64,000 nucleotides of DNA from positions 62,001 to 126,000 of the forward strand of contig NZ_BDCF01000008.1 of assembly GCF_001613365.1 (NCBI RefSeq), written 5' to 3'. The notes below the pieces were generated by a model. It worked only from the letters and a program-made list of their open reading frames with translations, searched no databases and was not told where the DNA came from. Made by a program: the position numbers and the translations under genes. The stretch comes from Nocardia xishanensis NBRC 101358. Lineage in GTDB: Bacteria; Actinomycetota; Actinomycetes; Mycobacteriales; Mycobacteriaceae. Positions 36,160 through 43,358 of this stretch are shown here, piece by piece (within the stretch, counting starts at the first letter, position 1; the number at the start of each line of letters is the position of its first letter).

Positions 36160-37128
36160 ATGCCTGCAACACCGCGTCGCCACTTCAGCGATCTCCGGAG
36201 GACCTACACCGGAGAGGACGCCCCCTCAGCCAAGGCCGGAGTCGGCCGCAAAACCGTTGGCCTGGTTGATTTCACTGATCAGCAACGGCGGTTCAGAGCG
36301 CTGCTCGCCTTGAGTTTGTTCAATTTCGACTCAGCCGGTCGGCAACATCCGATAGTCAGCGTCTACAACGCGAGCACGTTCCTGTCCTACACGATGACGG
36401 TGTCCCCCCGTTTCGACCTATTGGTGTTCGTCGTCCCAGGTGCGCCGGAGAACGCCGTCGGGCGTCTGCTGGGAAGTCCCACCTATCCCGACACTGGAGT
36501 GCCCGGGCTCAGACTGTTTGCCGCCGGGAAGGCCGCAGGCCGAGCGCTAGGCGAGTGCTTCCACCTTCTGCACCTGCCAACCGGCGCTCGGGCAGTCGTT
36601 ACCGCTAGCAGCACCTTCGAGACCGCGCACAATGCCGACGGACCTATCGATGACCGCTATCCCGGTCCCGACATGCCGCTAACAGATGTCGAACGCGCCG
36701 CTGTGGACGGTGTGCCTCCGATGACGGTGGAGATCGAAACAATCCTCGCGGCTTTGGTGAGCTACCTCAACGTTCGAGATCCGGACCGGCGCTGGGCTAC
36801 AGGAACATGGTGGTGGGATCCGTTCCACCGCCCCCCGCGTCCCGGGCTCGCGCGACCGTTCGAGCGCTTCTCCCAGCTCTGGGGAACGGACAAGACTTGG
36901 GAACTGAGCTGGAACGGGTATCCGTACCCGGAGGATCTCGCCGCCTGCTTCACAGCCCCGATGATCGGACTGCCGCAAGCGTCCTTCGTGCAAGAACGTG
37001 GTCGCGCGCATATTCGACTGGGCAGTTCATCGCTAACGCTCGTGTACGGGGGCACTTGTCCAGCCGCCGCCCAGCGCCACACCCAGCTCATGCCTGCGCG
37101 CCGTAATTCCAGGAGCAACTCGAAATGA
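36160..37128 (+). CDS. Uncharacterised 322-residue protein
   Basis: ATG 36160 has only a weak upstream purine run, so the start is uncertain. The protein is alpha/beta, with strands such as F-D-L-L-V-F-V-V-P-G and A-V-V-T-A-S-S, a Trp-rich central stretch (W-A-T-G-T-W-W-W-D-P-F) and a basic C-terminus. There is no P-loop, signal peptide or membrane helix. The last codons overlap the following small membrane-protein gene (ATGA). Function unknown. The arrangement mirrors the divergent pair at 34309-35644. Confidence 0.65.
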   Translation: MPATPRRHFSDLRRTYTGEDAPSAKAGVGRKTVGLVDFTDQQRRFRALLALSLFNFDSAGRQHPIVSVYNASTFLSYTMTVSPRFDLLVFVVPGAPENAVGRLLGSPTYPDTGVPGLRLFAAGKAAGRALGECFHLLHLPTGARAVVTASSTFETAHNADGPIDDRYPGPDMPLTDVERAAVDGVPPMTVEIETILAALVSYLNVRDPDRRWATGTWWWDPFHRPPRPGLARPFERFSQLWGTDKTWELSWNGYPYPEDLAACFTAPMIGLPQASFVQERGRAHIRLGSSSLTLVYGGTCPAAAQRHTQLMPARRNSRSNSK

Positions 37129-37436
37129 GGACATGGCCTGCTGCTGTGGTCACATCTATCGGCGAGGTCGTCGCCGTCAGTGTGACCGTCGCTTCGATTC
37201 TCAGTCTTTTCTACGTGGGTCTGGCCGTTGGAGTCGCTTTGTTCCACCCCGACCATCGTCGACGCCGCGACGCTCGCGCCGTGCTCGGGTGCCTTGCCGA
37301 TTTTCTTCCGCGAAGCCGTCGCAGACCGACATCCCCGGCCCCGAAGATCGGGAACGTTGCGGTGCCATCCAGTCGGCCTGAGCGAAGCCGAAAACGTCGA
37401 CATCAGCAAAGGACTTTGGGTTCCGGCCGAAGATGA
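37125..37436 (+). CDS. Small membrane protein
   Basis: A 103-residue product whose ATG overlaps the previous stop. Residues about 5-42 form one long or two short hydrophobic helices (V-A-V-S-V-T-V-A-S-I-L-S-L-F-Y-V-G-L-A-V-G-V-A-L), followed by H-P-D-H-R-R-R-R-D-A-R-A-V-L and a very basic tail. The last 45 residues have lower coding quality, so a frameshift near the end cannot be ruled out. Translational coupling suggests that it works with the upstream soluble protein. Confidence 0.6.
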   Translation: MRTWPAAVVTSIGEVVAVSVTVASILSLFYVGLAVGVALFHPDHRRRRDARAVLGCLADFLPRSRRRPTSPAPKIGNVAVPSSRPERSRKRRHQQRTLGSGRR

Positions 37437-38095
37437 CGCCAGCATCCATGTCTTCTACAGCACCCGGCGAAGAATCCCTCCGCATGTGGCAGCCCGCAGT
37501 ATCGGAGACACCGCCCTTCGACATCCGAGAAAGAAGCAGCCGAAGACCAGCCGCAGCGACGTGCCGCGGCTGCGGCCGACTGTCGGTCGCCGCGGCAGGC
37601 ATCACCGACCTAATGAGCGCACGCCATGATCTCAACCCTACGGCCTCTCGCGACTCATATTCCTGGGCCTGGCCCTGATCGTCGCCCCCGGAACCGGATC
37701 GTTCACGTTCATCGCCACCCCGGTGGAATCGGCCCGCGGCCTCGCCGACAGTCCCCTTGGATGTTGTCACCGATGGCGGTTAGTCGTGACCGCCGAAGGG
37801 CTTGGTCCACCTGGCCATCTCTTCGGCGGTGAGGGTGATATCGCGGTCGGCGATCCGGTCCAAGCTGCGCGGGCGCTTTCGAGTGCGGTGTAGGCGCTGG
37901 CCTGTGCCAGAAGTCCTTGGCAGTCAGCGAAGTCGAGGATCTGAAACGCCGGAAACCACAGCTCAGCCCCGGAGCCGAAAGGGACTCCAGGCTGAGCTGT
38001 GTGGTCCGTTAGGCCGCCCGGGGATGTCGGCGCGCGCCAGTAACGCCAGGATCTCGTCTCGCCTGATGGTGCCCTCGGCAGGTTTCTCCTCCCAG
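37437..38095. other. Intergenic region with gene remnants
   Basis: About 660 bases between convergent operons. On the minus strand, short stretches in different frames look like broken coding sequence: R-R-D-E-I-L-A-L-L-A-R-A-D-I-P near 38050, A-S-A-Y-T-A-L-E-S-A-R near 37890, and an ending E-E-M-A-R-W-T-K-P-F-G-G near 37800. None forms a continuous gene. A strong hairpin lies at 37957-38001. Confidence 0.45.
37957..38001. terminator. Hairpin, possible bidirectional terminator
   Basis: CACAGCTCAGCC at 37957-37968 is followed after 21 bases by its exact inverse GGCTGAGCTGTG at 37990-38001. The loop itself can pair further (GGAG with CTCC). It stands between convergent genes. There is no clear U-run, so it may act as an actinobacterial U-poor terminator; this is a structural guess. 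Confidence 0.45.
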
Positions 38096-38896
38096 CTACT
38101 CGTGCGGAGATGCTGAGCGCTGCTCGTAAAGCCTGAAGGCCACATCACTGGCGAGGGTCGCGGAGTCTATGGCCTGTGCGATGGCGTCGGGATCTGCCTT
38201 GACCCGCTGGTAGAGGATGTTCGGACTACTCGCCACGATCTCAGGCTGTCTCAGCAGTTGTGGCCAGCCTAGGCCGTGGGCATGACCCGAATGGATGCGC
38301 CACAGCAGCTTGAGCGCGTGTGCGGCACCGCTGTCTTCAGGATCAATGTATTCGGCCGCCTTGCTGATGATTTCGCTGTCGTTGGGCTTGCGGCCCTCGA
38401 ATCCTGGAATCTGTTCGATCTTGCTCACCTGGGTGTCGACGTATGTCCGGGTTGCAGCGGCGTTCGCTGGGGTCAGGAGTGCAGCCATCGCCCCGCCTTC
38501 GATATCGGTCACCAAAGCGCGCAACTGACGGAAATCCTCATGAGCAAGCGACAGTGCACGTTTCTGCCGATCCGGCCGTGGCTTCGGGCTCAACACCCAG
38601 ATCGTGCATGAGGCTGCAAACAGGGCAGCGCGCGCCAAGGTGAATTGCGAGACGGGCCTGGTGTGTGTCAGCACCGACTCGAGCAGCGCGCCGAGGTGGT
38701 CAGTTGCTGAAATGAGCCCTTGGAGAGCTACCTTGCTTGTCGACCATTCTGGACAAAGCCGGTCATCACCGGCCAGTGCGCTGCCTTCGGCTGGCAGGTG
38801 TGGATCTCCCAGCCATTCGATCCTTTGGCTCGTTCTCTCATGGGCGCGCCTAATTCGTTCCGCCCGTTCGGCGCCGACCGCATCCAGGAAGTTCAT
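38096..38896 (-). CDS. Uncharacterised helical protein, HEPN-like motif
   Basis: From ATG 38896 the product has 266 residues; the much longer open frame to 39307 overlaps another gene and looks non-coding. It is almost entirely alpha-helical. Near residues 211-220, L-L-W-R-I-H-S-G-H-A-H-G contains R-x4-H followed by A-H-G, the usual signature of HEPN-like or related helical-bundle domains. No other motif was found. It lies 89 bases downstream of a small gene in the same direction and may form an operon with it. A role in RNA cleavage or toxin action is possible but unproven. Confidence 0.65.
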   Translation of the reverse strand: MNFLDAVGAERAERIRRAHERTSQRIEWLGDPHLPAEGSALAGDDRLCPEWSTSKVALQGLISATDHLGALLESVLTHTRPVSQFTLARAALFAASCTIWVLSPKPRPDRQKRALSLAHEDFRQLRALVTDIEGGAMAALLTPANAAATRTYVDTQVSKIEQIPGFEGRKPNDSEIISKAAEYIDPEDSGAAHALKLLWRIHSGHAHGLGWPQLLRQPEIVASSPNILYQRVKADPDAIAQAIDSATLASDVAFRLYEQRSASPHE

Positions 38897-38985
38897 GCGC
38901 TGACCGTACGGCGAATGAGACAGCGCATGAAGGTCTTCGGTCGACTCCTGCCGACATTCGAGAAAAGTGTTGCGAGCCAGTCGGT

Positions 38986-39300
38986 TCAGCCCTCGACCTG
39001 CTGCGCGAAACGGAAGTCGCGATACGTCTTCTGAGGGATCAGGCGTCGACCGGCTTGGGTCTTGGTCAGCAAATCGACAATCAGGTTGGTGTCCTCGTCC
39101 GACAGGCCGACCTCGCGACACTTGTGTCTCAGTGCAGCCACTGAGACACGGTGAGATCCCCATCGGTGCCGCATGTTCATCATGTCGGCTTTGAGCTTGG
39201 CCTCCTCGTTCCACTTCATGTGACCGCCGTAGCCCTCTGCGTATCTGCCGACGTGCTCCAGGATTGCGCTGACGTCGGCGGGCAAGTCCAGATTGCTCAT
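38986..39300 (-). CDS. Small uncharacterised protein
   Basis: A 104-residue soluble, charged product starting at ATG 39300. It is predicted to be helical, with H-M-K-W-N-E-E-A-K-L-K-A-D-M-M-N-M-R-H and V-A-A-L-R-H-K-C-R-E-V-G-L-S. The ribosome binding site is weak. Its size and position ahead of a HEPN-like gene fit an antitoxin or accessory subunit, but nothing in the sequence proves this. A perfect inverted repeat lies 67 bases upstream and may control it. Confidence 0.6.
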   Translation of the reverse strand: MSNLDLPADVSAILEHVGRYAEGYGGHMKWNEEAKLKADMMNMRHRWGSHRVSVAALRHKCREVGLSDEDTNLIVDLLTKTQAGRRLIPQKTYRDFRFAQQVEG

Positions 39301-39366
39301 GACTCAAAGTGTGATCGTCGATGACGCAACAGCGCCACCCGATGATCGGCGTGCTCTACGCAGTGC

Positions 39367-39390
39367 GTCTCGAAACCAAGGTTTCGAGAC
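39367..39390. repeat. Perfect 11-base inverted repeat
   Basis: GTCTCGAAACC (39367-39377) and GGTTTCGAGAC (39380-39390) form an exact palindrome with a two-base centre. It lies upstream of the leftward gene starting at 39300, which suits an operator, and between the island genes and the conjugation block, which would also suit a recombination or termination site. Confidence 0.5.
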
Positions 39391-39548
39391 CCCGACCCGC
39401 CGAGGATCGGCGGCCTGGGATCGGTGGTTGCAGAAACCTCCAAATGAGGTGTCGAAAACGTTCTTGGGCTCAAGGGATCACTGCATCACCGCGTGGATGA
39501 TCATGTCGGCGTGGAGGTTTGGGTGCGGAAGGTGTTTGTGCAGCAGCG

Positions 39549-40412
39549 TTATTCGGGCTGCCACTGGTGTCGCCCCTCAGTGTCGGTGGTGACGCGGCCG
39601 AGTTGGATGTCGGCGAAATGGAGGCCGAATCCGCGGGTGTCCGGTCGGGTGAGTTCGTGGAGTAGTCGCATCGCGGTCGCGCGGGACAGGGCGGGCTCAT
39701 CGTCGGTGACGGTGGTCAGGTGTGGGTGGGTGATCTGGGCGGGGGTGGTGAGCGCGTCGCCGAAGGTGATCAGCCGCTGCCCGCTGGATTCGATGAGGTA
39801 GCCGGTGTGGCCGAGGCTGTGGCCGGGGGCGGGGATCGCGGTGACGCCCGGGAAGATCTCCTCGTCGGCGCTGATGGTGCGGACTTGGTGGGCGAAGATG
39901 TCGAGGACTTCGCGCGGGGTGCCGTCGACGGCGGCGAGTTCGGGGTGTTGCCACTCGGTGCGTCCGACCACCACACGCACGTCGGCGAACGGGCGGTCGG
40001 TGTGGCCGGGCGGGTGTGCCCACAGCCAGCCGATGTGGTCCATGTGCAGGTGGGTGACCGCGATCAGTTCGATCTCGCGGGGGTCTTTGCCTGCGGCGGC
40101 GAAGCTGTCGAGCAGCTGCCCGCCCCGCAACAACCCCACCGCCGTGGGCACCGCCAACGGGCCGAAGCCGGCGTCGACGAGCATGGCGCGCCCGCGGTAT
40201 TCGATGAGCAGGGCGCCGACGCTGCCGACGAGGTAGCCGTCGTCGTTGATCAGATGGGCGTGTTCGGTCCATACCTGGTCGTCGGCCTCGGGCAGCCACG
40301 CTTCGGGTTCGAGCAGCGCGACGCCGTCGGGCAGGTAGGTGATGGTGTGCTCGCCGAGCTGGTGGCTGTGCACGGCGGCCGGGCGGGCGCTACGGTTCAG
40401 GCTGAGGGTCAT
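39549..40412 (-). CDS. MBL-fold metallo-hydrolase
   Basis: ATG 40412 has AGGAG eight bases upstream; the longer open frame above it is a shadow. The 287-residue protein has the metallo-beta-lactamase fold signature T-H-L-H-M-D-H (H-x-H-x-D-H) near residue 115, a later P-G-H-S-L-G-H and I-T-F-G-D-A-L, giving the usual His/Asp ligands for two metal ions. The family includes lactonases, phosphodiesterases and thioesterases. The substrate here is unknown. It is the last gene of the long leftward conjugation block, separated from the next by about 215 bases without a gene. Confidence 0.82.
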   Translation of the reverse strand: MTLSLNRSARPAAVHSHQLGEHTITYLPDGVALLEPEAWLPEADDQVWTEHAHLINDDGYLVGSVGALLIEYRGRAMLVDAGFGPLAVPTAVGLLRGGQLLDSFAAAGKDPREIELIAVTHLHMDHIGWLWAHPPGHTDRPFADVRVVVGRTEWQHPELAAVDGTPREVLDIFAHQVRTISADEEIFPGVTAIPAPGHSLGHTGYLIESSGQRLITFGDALTTPAQITHPHLTTVTDDEPALSRATAMRLLHELTRPDTRGFGLHFADIQLGRVTTDTEGRHQWQPE

Positions 40413-40627
40413 GGCAGGAACTCCTGGTCGTGCGAGAGGCAAGGGGCGTGTCAGCGGTCGTCGCCGACGGGGCCGGGTCGGTGGTCGGCGAAGGTCGCGG
40501 CGTTGTGGCGGTCTGGTCATGTCGCGGGGCGGGTCGGTGTGCGCCTGTGGGGATCGAGTCGCGAGGCATTGGTCCTTTTCCGGGCGGGGTTGGTTCCGGC
40601 AGGCCAGATCGGCGCCGGTCGAGCGGT

Positions 40628-41572
40628 TTACGGGTCTGGTCCGGCGTCCCGATAGGCCTCGGTGGTGGTCGCCTCGCCGCCGTCGGTGCTCGCGTCGGTG
40701 TCCAGGTCGTGAGCGAGTTGGTCTGGCATGGCGGCGGCGATCGCGGCCTCGGTCGCGTGGCCGGACTCGGCGTGGTCCGCGGCGACCGCCTCGCCGAGGA
40801 CTGCGCGGGCGCGGTCTCTCAGCTCTGCGGGTTTGGGCAGGTCGGCGTCGAGGTCGGGGTTGGAGGGGGTCGTCGTCGTGCGGGCGTCGCGTCGCAGGCT
40901 CGACAGTGAACGTCGAACACTGGCCGCGACCGCGGGACTTGCGTGGTTGCGCCATTCGGCGTTGAGTTCATCGAGTCCGTAGTGCAGGTAATGCTCGGTG
41001 CGCTGCCGCACATGCTCGTCGGTGATGGTGAAGGCGCGGGCGCGTTCGCGTCCGCTCATCCCGATCGCTGCCGCGGTACGGGTCGCGCGCGTCCACAGCG
41101 CGTCCATGTTGCGTCGGAGTTGTTGCGCGGCAGCGGGTTCGGGCTCGCTGGTGATGCCGTGGAGGGTGAGGAGGTGTTCGCGGGCGGCGGTGATGGCGGC
41201 CATGTCGACCAGCTGGGCGGTGTCGGCGATGACCCGTTTGACTGTTCTACGGCCCGTCTGCTGGCGTGTCGGTGCCCCTAGCAGTTGCTCGTCGGTCCAG
41301 GCGCGCCCGGTCTGTCCGGCTTGGCGTGCCTGGTCGACCCAGCTCGGTGGGATGCCTTGGCTGCGGGCTGCGATTTCGGTGAGTTCGCGCTCCCGGTCGA
41401 GGTGTCCGAGCTGGTCGAGTACCGCGGTACTGTCGGCGGCGCTGAGTCTGTCGGTGTGCATGGTGTGGCGCAGTCGCGCGGATTCGGCGGCGAGCTGGTG
41501 GATTTCGCGCAGCAACGCCGCATGCTCGCGCGGGAGATCGCCAACGCGCGTATCGGTGTTCGGGCCGCTCAT
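40628..41572 (-). CDS. Uncharacterised helical protein, paralogue family of the conjugation block
   Basis: ATG 41572 overlaps the upstream stop (ATGA). The 314-residue protein shares a pattern with at least four others nearby: an N-terminal L-L-R-E-I-H-Q-L-A-A helix, a following G-I-P-P-S-W-V-D-Q-A-R-Q-A-G-Q segment, a central helix with L-V-D-M-A-A, an N-M-D-A-L-W-x-R-A motif, and a variable acidic tail. Near the end it carries T-E-A-A-I-A-A-A-M-P, the short C-terminal motif discussed in the findings. No enzymatic motif is visible. Its position among type IV secretion genes points to a substrate, chaperone or structural part of that system. Confidence 0.7.
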   Translation of the reverse strand: MSGPNTDTRVGDLPREHAALLREIHQLAAESARLRHTMHTDRLSAADSTAVLDQLGHLDRERELTEIAARSQGIPPSWVDQARQAGQTGRAWTDEQLLGAPTRQQTGRRTVKRVIADTAQLVDMAAITAAREHLLTLHGITSEPEPAAAQQLRRNMDALWTRATRTAAAIGMSGRERARAFTITDEHVRQRTEHYLHYGLDELNAEWRNHASPAVAASVRRSLSSLRRDARTTTTPSNPDLDADLPKPAELRDRARAVLGEAVAADHAESGHATEAAIAAAMPDQLAHDLDTDASTDGGEATTTEAYRDAGPDP

Positions 41573-42468
41573 CGCTCCGCCCCGTCCGCCGCTGGCAGGA
41601 TCGTGATCTCGGTCCACGGGTCGGCGCCATCGGGATCGCTGAATACCGGTGGCGCAGCGGCGGATTCGATGTCGAACTCTGGACTGTAGGTGAGGTTCGC
41701 GGCGTCGACGGCGGCCTCGATCTGTTCGGCGGCGGTGAGCGCGGGCCGGAACAGCGGTTGCGGCGGCTGCACCGAGGCGCCGACGCGAGCCCGCAGATTC
41801 TCGAGCCGCGGGAGCGCCGCGGCGGTGTCGATCGGTATTCCGGCCTCGGCCAGTGCGGTGGCTTGGCGGGCGTAGCTGCTGGTGTCGGTGCGCAGGGCTT
41901 GCTGCCAGCGTTGGGCGATTCCCTCGGCTGGAACGCCGTCGAGCATCGCGACCGAGGCCTGCACCCAGTCCTGGGTAGTGCCCCACAACTGGCGGCCTTG
42001 TCCGGAGGTGAGTCCGAACAGGTTCGCCACCCCCACGGTCCGGGTGTGCAGCGCACGGAGGTTGGCGTCGAGTTCAGTGCCGCCCGCAGCGCCGGGGTGG
42101 TGGGCGGCATCGAGTGCGGTCCATTCACGTAGCCGCTGGACGTCACGGTCGAGGCCGTCCAGTACCCGGTCCCACTCGATTGGTTCCGGGGCACGCAGGT
42201 ACAGATCCGGGTGCCATTTGATGCCACGCTCGCCCCGCTCACGGACGTGGTCGATCCACGCCCGCGGCACAGCCGCGGCCAGCGCCGCCTCGCTCAAGGC
42301 CTCGCGCGCGACAGCGTGGTGGTGGAACTCGGTATACCACGCCGGCGGTGGGCGTTGACCGGTCCGCTGTTGGTGTTCGGCGGCGGTGGCGTGCAGGGCG
42401 CGCAGGTGCACCGACTGGTTCTGCACACTTTCGAGCACCTTGACCTGCGCTCGGGTCGGCTCCTTCAT
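41569..42468 (-). CDS. Uncharacterised helical protein, paralogue family of the conjugation block
   Basis: ATG 42468 starts inside the end of the DUF4913 gene (four-base overlap). The 299-residue product has the family pattern: an N-terminal helix (V-L-E-S-V-Q-N-Q-S-V-H), V-P-R-A-W-I-D-H-V-R-E-R-G-E-R-G, a central R-D-V-Q-R-L-R-E-W-T-A-L-D, and N-L-R-A-L-H-T-R-T-V-G-V-A. The end holds E-Q-I-E-A-A-V-D-A-A, again the shared C-terminal motif. It is transcribed with the VirD4-like gene and the DUF4913 gene through short overlaps. Confidence 0.7.
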   Translation of the reverse strand: MKEPTRAQVKVLESVQNQSVHLRALHATAAEHQQRTGQRPPPAWYTEFHHHAVAREALSEAALAAAVPRAWIDHVRERGERGIKWHPDLYLRAPEPIEWDRVLDGLDRDVQRLREWTALDAAHHPGAAGGTELDANLRALHTRTVGVANLFGLTSGQGRQLWGTTQDWVQASVAMLDGVPAEGIAQRWQQALRTDTSSYARQATALAEAGIPIDTAAALPRLENLRARVGASVQPPQPLFRPALTAAEQIEAAVDAANLTYSPEFDIESAAAPPVFSDPDGADPWTEITILPAADGAER

Positions 42469-43358
42469 GACCGGCCTGCTGCCGGGTTGATACCGAGTGC
42501 ACGGAAGTCGGGGCCGAACCCGAGCCGGTCGATCGGAGTTTTGGCTCCCGGCGTGCCGAACCAGTTCGCGGGGATCGGTGCTGCGGGCAGCCCGGGTGTG
42601 GGGTTGTGCTGGTCGGGGGTGCAGCGGTGCAGCGGCCCGTTGGCGGCATCGAGGATTACCCGCATGTGCGGGTCGATGTGGCGGGTGAACAGGCTGCTCA
42701 TCGCCATTTTGTCCTCGGCGCGCAGCGCGGCTTCGAACACCGCGTGCAACCCGGCCAAACGCACCGCGACCCCGTGGTGGCTCCACCACTGCCGACACCA
42801 CGTGTATTGGCCTTCCCGGTTGTTGGCCGCGATCCGCACCGAAGTGACCGGCAGCAACCAGTCCTGCACGAACTGGCTGAAATGGGCGAACCGCGGCGGC
42901 GGCTTCTTCTCCTCCTCGCCGTTTGAGCTGCTGGCTTCTTTCTTGGCCTTCGCCAGGTTGCCCCAACTGGCCGGGACCGGGGTGAACGGCAGCGACGGTG
43001 TGGCCACATGGGTGGTGCGGGTGCAGCGGTGCAGCGGCCCGTTAGCCGCGTCACCGATGACCTTGAAATGGGCATCGACATGGGAAAGCAGATACGAGCT
43101 GAACGCGTTACCGGTTCGGGCGCGGCCTTGGGCTTCGAACGCGGCGTGCAGGTGGGCCATCCGCACCGCGACCGCGCGGTGGGCCCACCACTGCGAACAC
43201 CAGGTGTAGGTGTTCTCGCGGTTGGCTTCGGCCAGGCGGACGCTGATGACCGGCAGCAGCCAGTCTTCGACGAAGTCGGTGAAATGCGTGAACTGCGGCG
43301 GCTTCGGCTTCTTCGGCTTCGTCGTGCCGCCCGCGGTGGGCGGTGTCGGGCTGGTCAT
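42465..43358 (-). CDS. Protein with two tandem DUF4913 domains
   Basis: The 297-residue product from ATG 43358 contains the same domain twice, at about residues 20-135 and 155-265. Each copy has F-V-(E/Q)-D-W-L-L-P-V, T-W-C-x-Q-W-W-(A/S)-H, A-V-R-(M/L)-A-x-L-H-A-x-F-E-A and a closing D-A-A-N-G-P-L-H-R-C. DUF4913 is frequent in actinobacterial conjugative elements, normally as one copy, and has no known activity. A charged, Lys/Glu-rich linker joins the copies. It is coupled to the VirD4-like gene by a four-base overlap, suggesting that it works with the coupling protein. Confidence 0.8.
   Translation of the reverse strand: MTSPTPPTAGGTTKPKKPKPPQFTHFTDFVEDWLLPVISVRLAEANRENTYTWCSQWWAHRAVAVRMAHLHAAFEAQGRARTGNAFSSYLLSHVDAHFKVIGDAANGPLHRCTRTTHVATPSLPFTPVPASWGNLAKAKKEASSSNGEEEKKPPPRFAHFSQFVQDWLLPVTSVRIAANNREGQYTWCRQWWSHHGVAVRLAGLHAVFEAALRAEDKMAMSSLFTRHIDPHMRVILDAANGPLHRCTPDQHNPTPGLPAAPIPANWFGTPGAKTPIDRLGFGPDFRALGINPAAGRS

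Noticed and set aside
40413..40627. N-terminal extension of the MBL hydrolase or separate gene
   Set aside because: The extension is Arg/Pro-rich shadow sequence, and a strong ribosome binding site places the start at 40412.
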